From: an uncultured Blautia sp.
Lineage (GTDB): Bacteria; Bacillota; Clostridia; Lachnospirales; Lachnospiraceae
Assembly: GCA_900541345.1 (NCBI GenBank)
Contig: UQJE01000113.1
Coordinates: 1 to 6,242 of the forward strand
Direction of reading: 5' to 3'
Length of the DNA stretch: 6,242 nucleotides
The translations under genes and the position numbers were made by a program. Positions within the stretch are counted from its first letter, which is position 1. Each line of letters opens with the position of its first letter. The notes beneath the pieces are model-generated. The model was not told where the DNA came from. It made no database searches and saw only the letters and a list, made by a program, of their open reading frames with translations. Shown here one piece after another: positions 5,710 to 6,242 of this stretch.

Positions 5710-6105
5710 ATGAATTTAGGAATTATCGCACATAACAGTAAAAAAGAATTAATTGAAGATTTCTGCATTGCCTATAAAAATATTCTTGCAAAGCATGAGG
5801 TTTATGCGACAGGAACTACAGGAAGAAGAATTGAGGAAGCCACAGGTCTTCATGTTCATAAATTTCTGGCAGGAAGTATTGGCGGCGATAAACAGTTTAC
5901 AGAGATGATCGAGAGAGAAGACATGGATATGGTCATTCTCTTTTATAATCCGGTGATGATGGATCCGAAAGAGCCGGATATTACAAATATTGTGAAAAAA
6001 TGCGACCAGTATAACATTCCGGTTGCGACAAATATTGCCACAGCGGAGCTTCTGATCCTGGGACTTGCGCGTGGAGACTTGGATTGGAGACTGAATCTGA
6101 AATGA
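5710..6105 (+). CDS. mgsA: Methylglyoxal synthase family protein
   Basis: Methylglyoxal synthase converts dihydroxyacetone phosphate to methylglyoxal and phosphate, a cytosolic bypass that relieves sugar-phosphate build-up. The 131-residue product matches the family along its length: IIAHNSKK (5-12), the phosphate-binding YATGTTG (32-38), AGSIGGDKQF (54-63) and YNIPVATNIATAELLI (101-116). Aligned by eye with my recollection of the E. coli enzyme, without gaps over this region, the catalytic Asp71 and Asp101 are kept as D60 and D90, and His19 as H8. Asp20, Asp91 and His98 become N9, N80 and K87, Ser65 becomes A54 and Arg107 becomes K96. The fold and the key bases therefore remain, but several active-site neighbours differ, so activity is likely but not certain. 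The ATG at 5710 follows GGAGAG at 6-nt spacing. It overlaps rsmD by ATGA. Confidence 0.88.
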   Translation: MNLGIIAHNSKKELIEDFCIAYKNILAKHEVYATGTTGRRIEEATGLHVHKFLAGSIGGDKQFTEMIEREDMDMVILFYNPVMMDPKEPDITNIVKKCDQYNIPVATNIATAELLILGLARGDLDWRLNLK

Positions 6106-6242
6106 GAGTCATAGCAGGAAAAGCAAGACGTTTAAATTTAAAAACAGTTCCGGGGTTGGACACACGTCCGACAACAGACAGAATAAAGGAGACCCTGTTC
6201 AACATTCTTCAGCCGGAAATACCGGGATGCCGATTTCTTGAT
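6102..6242 (+). CDS. rsmD: 16S rRNA (guanine966-N2)-methyltransferase RsmD, N-terminal part, cut by the window edge
   Basis: RsmD methylates G966 of 16S rRNA during 30S assembly, using S-adenosylmethionine. Only 47 codons are present, open to the last base. They carry the family's N-terminal signature: MRVIAGKARRLNLK (1-14), then TRPTTDRIKETLFNIL (21-36), then the beginning of the FLD that usually leads into the SAM-binding motif. The start ATG at 6102-6104 overlaps the mgsA stop (TGA 6103-6105). A weak GGAGA (6086-6090) lies 11 nt upstream inside mgsA, so translation is probably coupled to mgsA. The rest of the gene lies outside the window. Confidence 0.93.
   Translation, partial: MRVIAGKARRLNLKTVPGLDTRPTTDRIKETLFNILQPEIPGCRFLD

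Noticed and set aside
1..6242. Search for mobile elements, CRISPR arrays, toxin-antitoxin pairs, riboswitches or tRNA genes.
   Set aside because: No transposase or integrase motifs, no regularly spaced repeats, no long structured leaders and no tRNA-like folds were seen; leaders are too short for riboswitches.

Overview
The window looks like chromosomal housekeeping DNA from a spore-forming, low-to-mid GC Clostridia bacterium, most likely a Lachnospiraceae member. Four things support this: the rpmB / asp23-like / fakA / recG gene order shared across Firmicutes, strong AAGGAGG ribosome binding sites, an alpha/beta-type small acid-soluble spore protein, and a lysine/alanine-rich protein resembling the DUF6465 proteins of this group. 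I see no mobile element, CRISPR array, tRNA, rRNA or sign of recent transfer. The family assignments come from recognising sequence motifs, not from a database search.

Left part (1-4590): rpmB (ribosomal protein L28) reads leftward and ends in a strong intrinsic terminator at the window edge. An extended -10 promoter drives it from a 168-bp divergent intergenic region. The same region carries a promoter for a rightward unit of an Asp23/Gls24-family (YloU-like) gene, fakA (ATP-binding subunit of fatty acid kinase) and recG (branched-DNA helicase). A compact hairpin with a T-tract lies between fakA and recG and runs directly into the recG ribosome binding site, so recG is probably reached by partial read-through.

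Middle part (4591-5477): a separate promoter precedes a 158-aa two-part protein with a histone-H1-like basic tail and a small folded C-terminal domain. It converges on a leftward spore-protein gene, and one strong hairpin between them can terminate both transcripts.

Right part (5478-6242): a 232-bp divergent region separates the spore-protein gene from mgsA (methylglyoxal synthase family). The mgsA promoter is near consensus and its -10 box sits between the arms of a 7-bp inverted repeat, a candidate operator. mgsA overlaps the start of rsmD (16S rRNA m2G966 methyltransferase) by ATGA; rsmD runs off the window.

No clearly new multi-gene system is present. The points most worth following are the MgsA-family protein, which differs from the E. 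coli enzyme at several active-site positions, the H1-like tailed protein, the fakA-recG attenuator-like terminator and the inverted repeat at the mgsA promoter.
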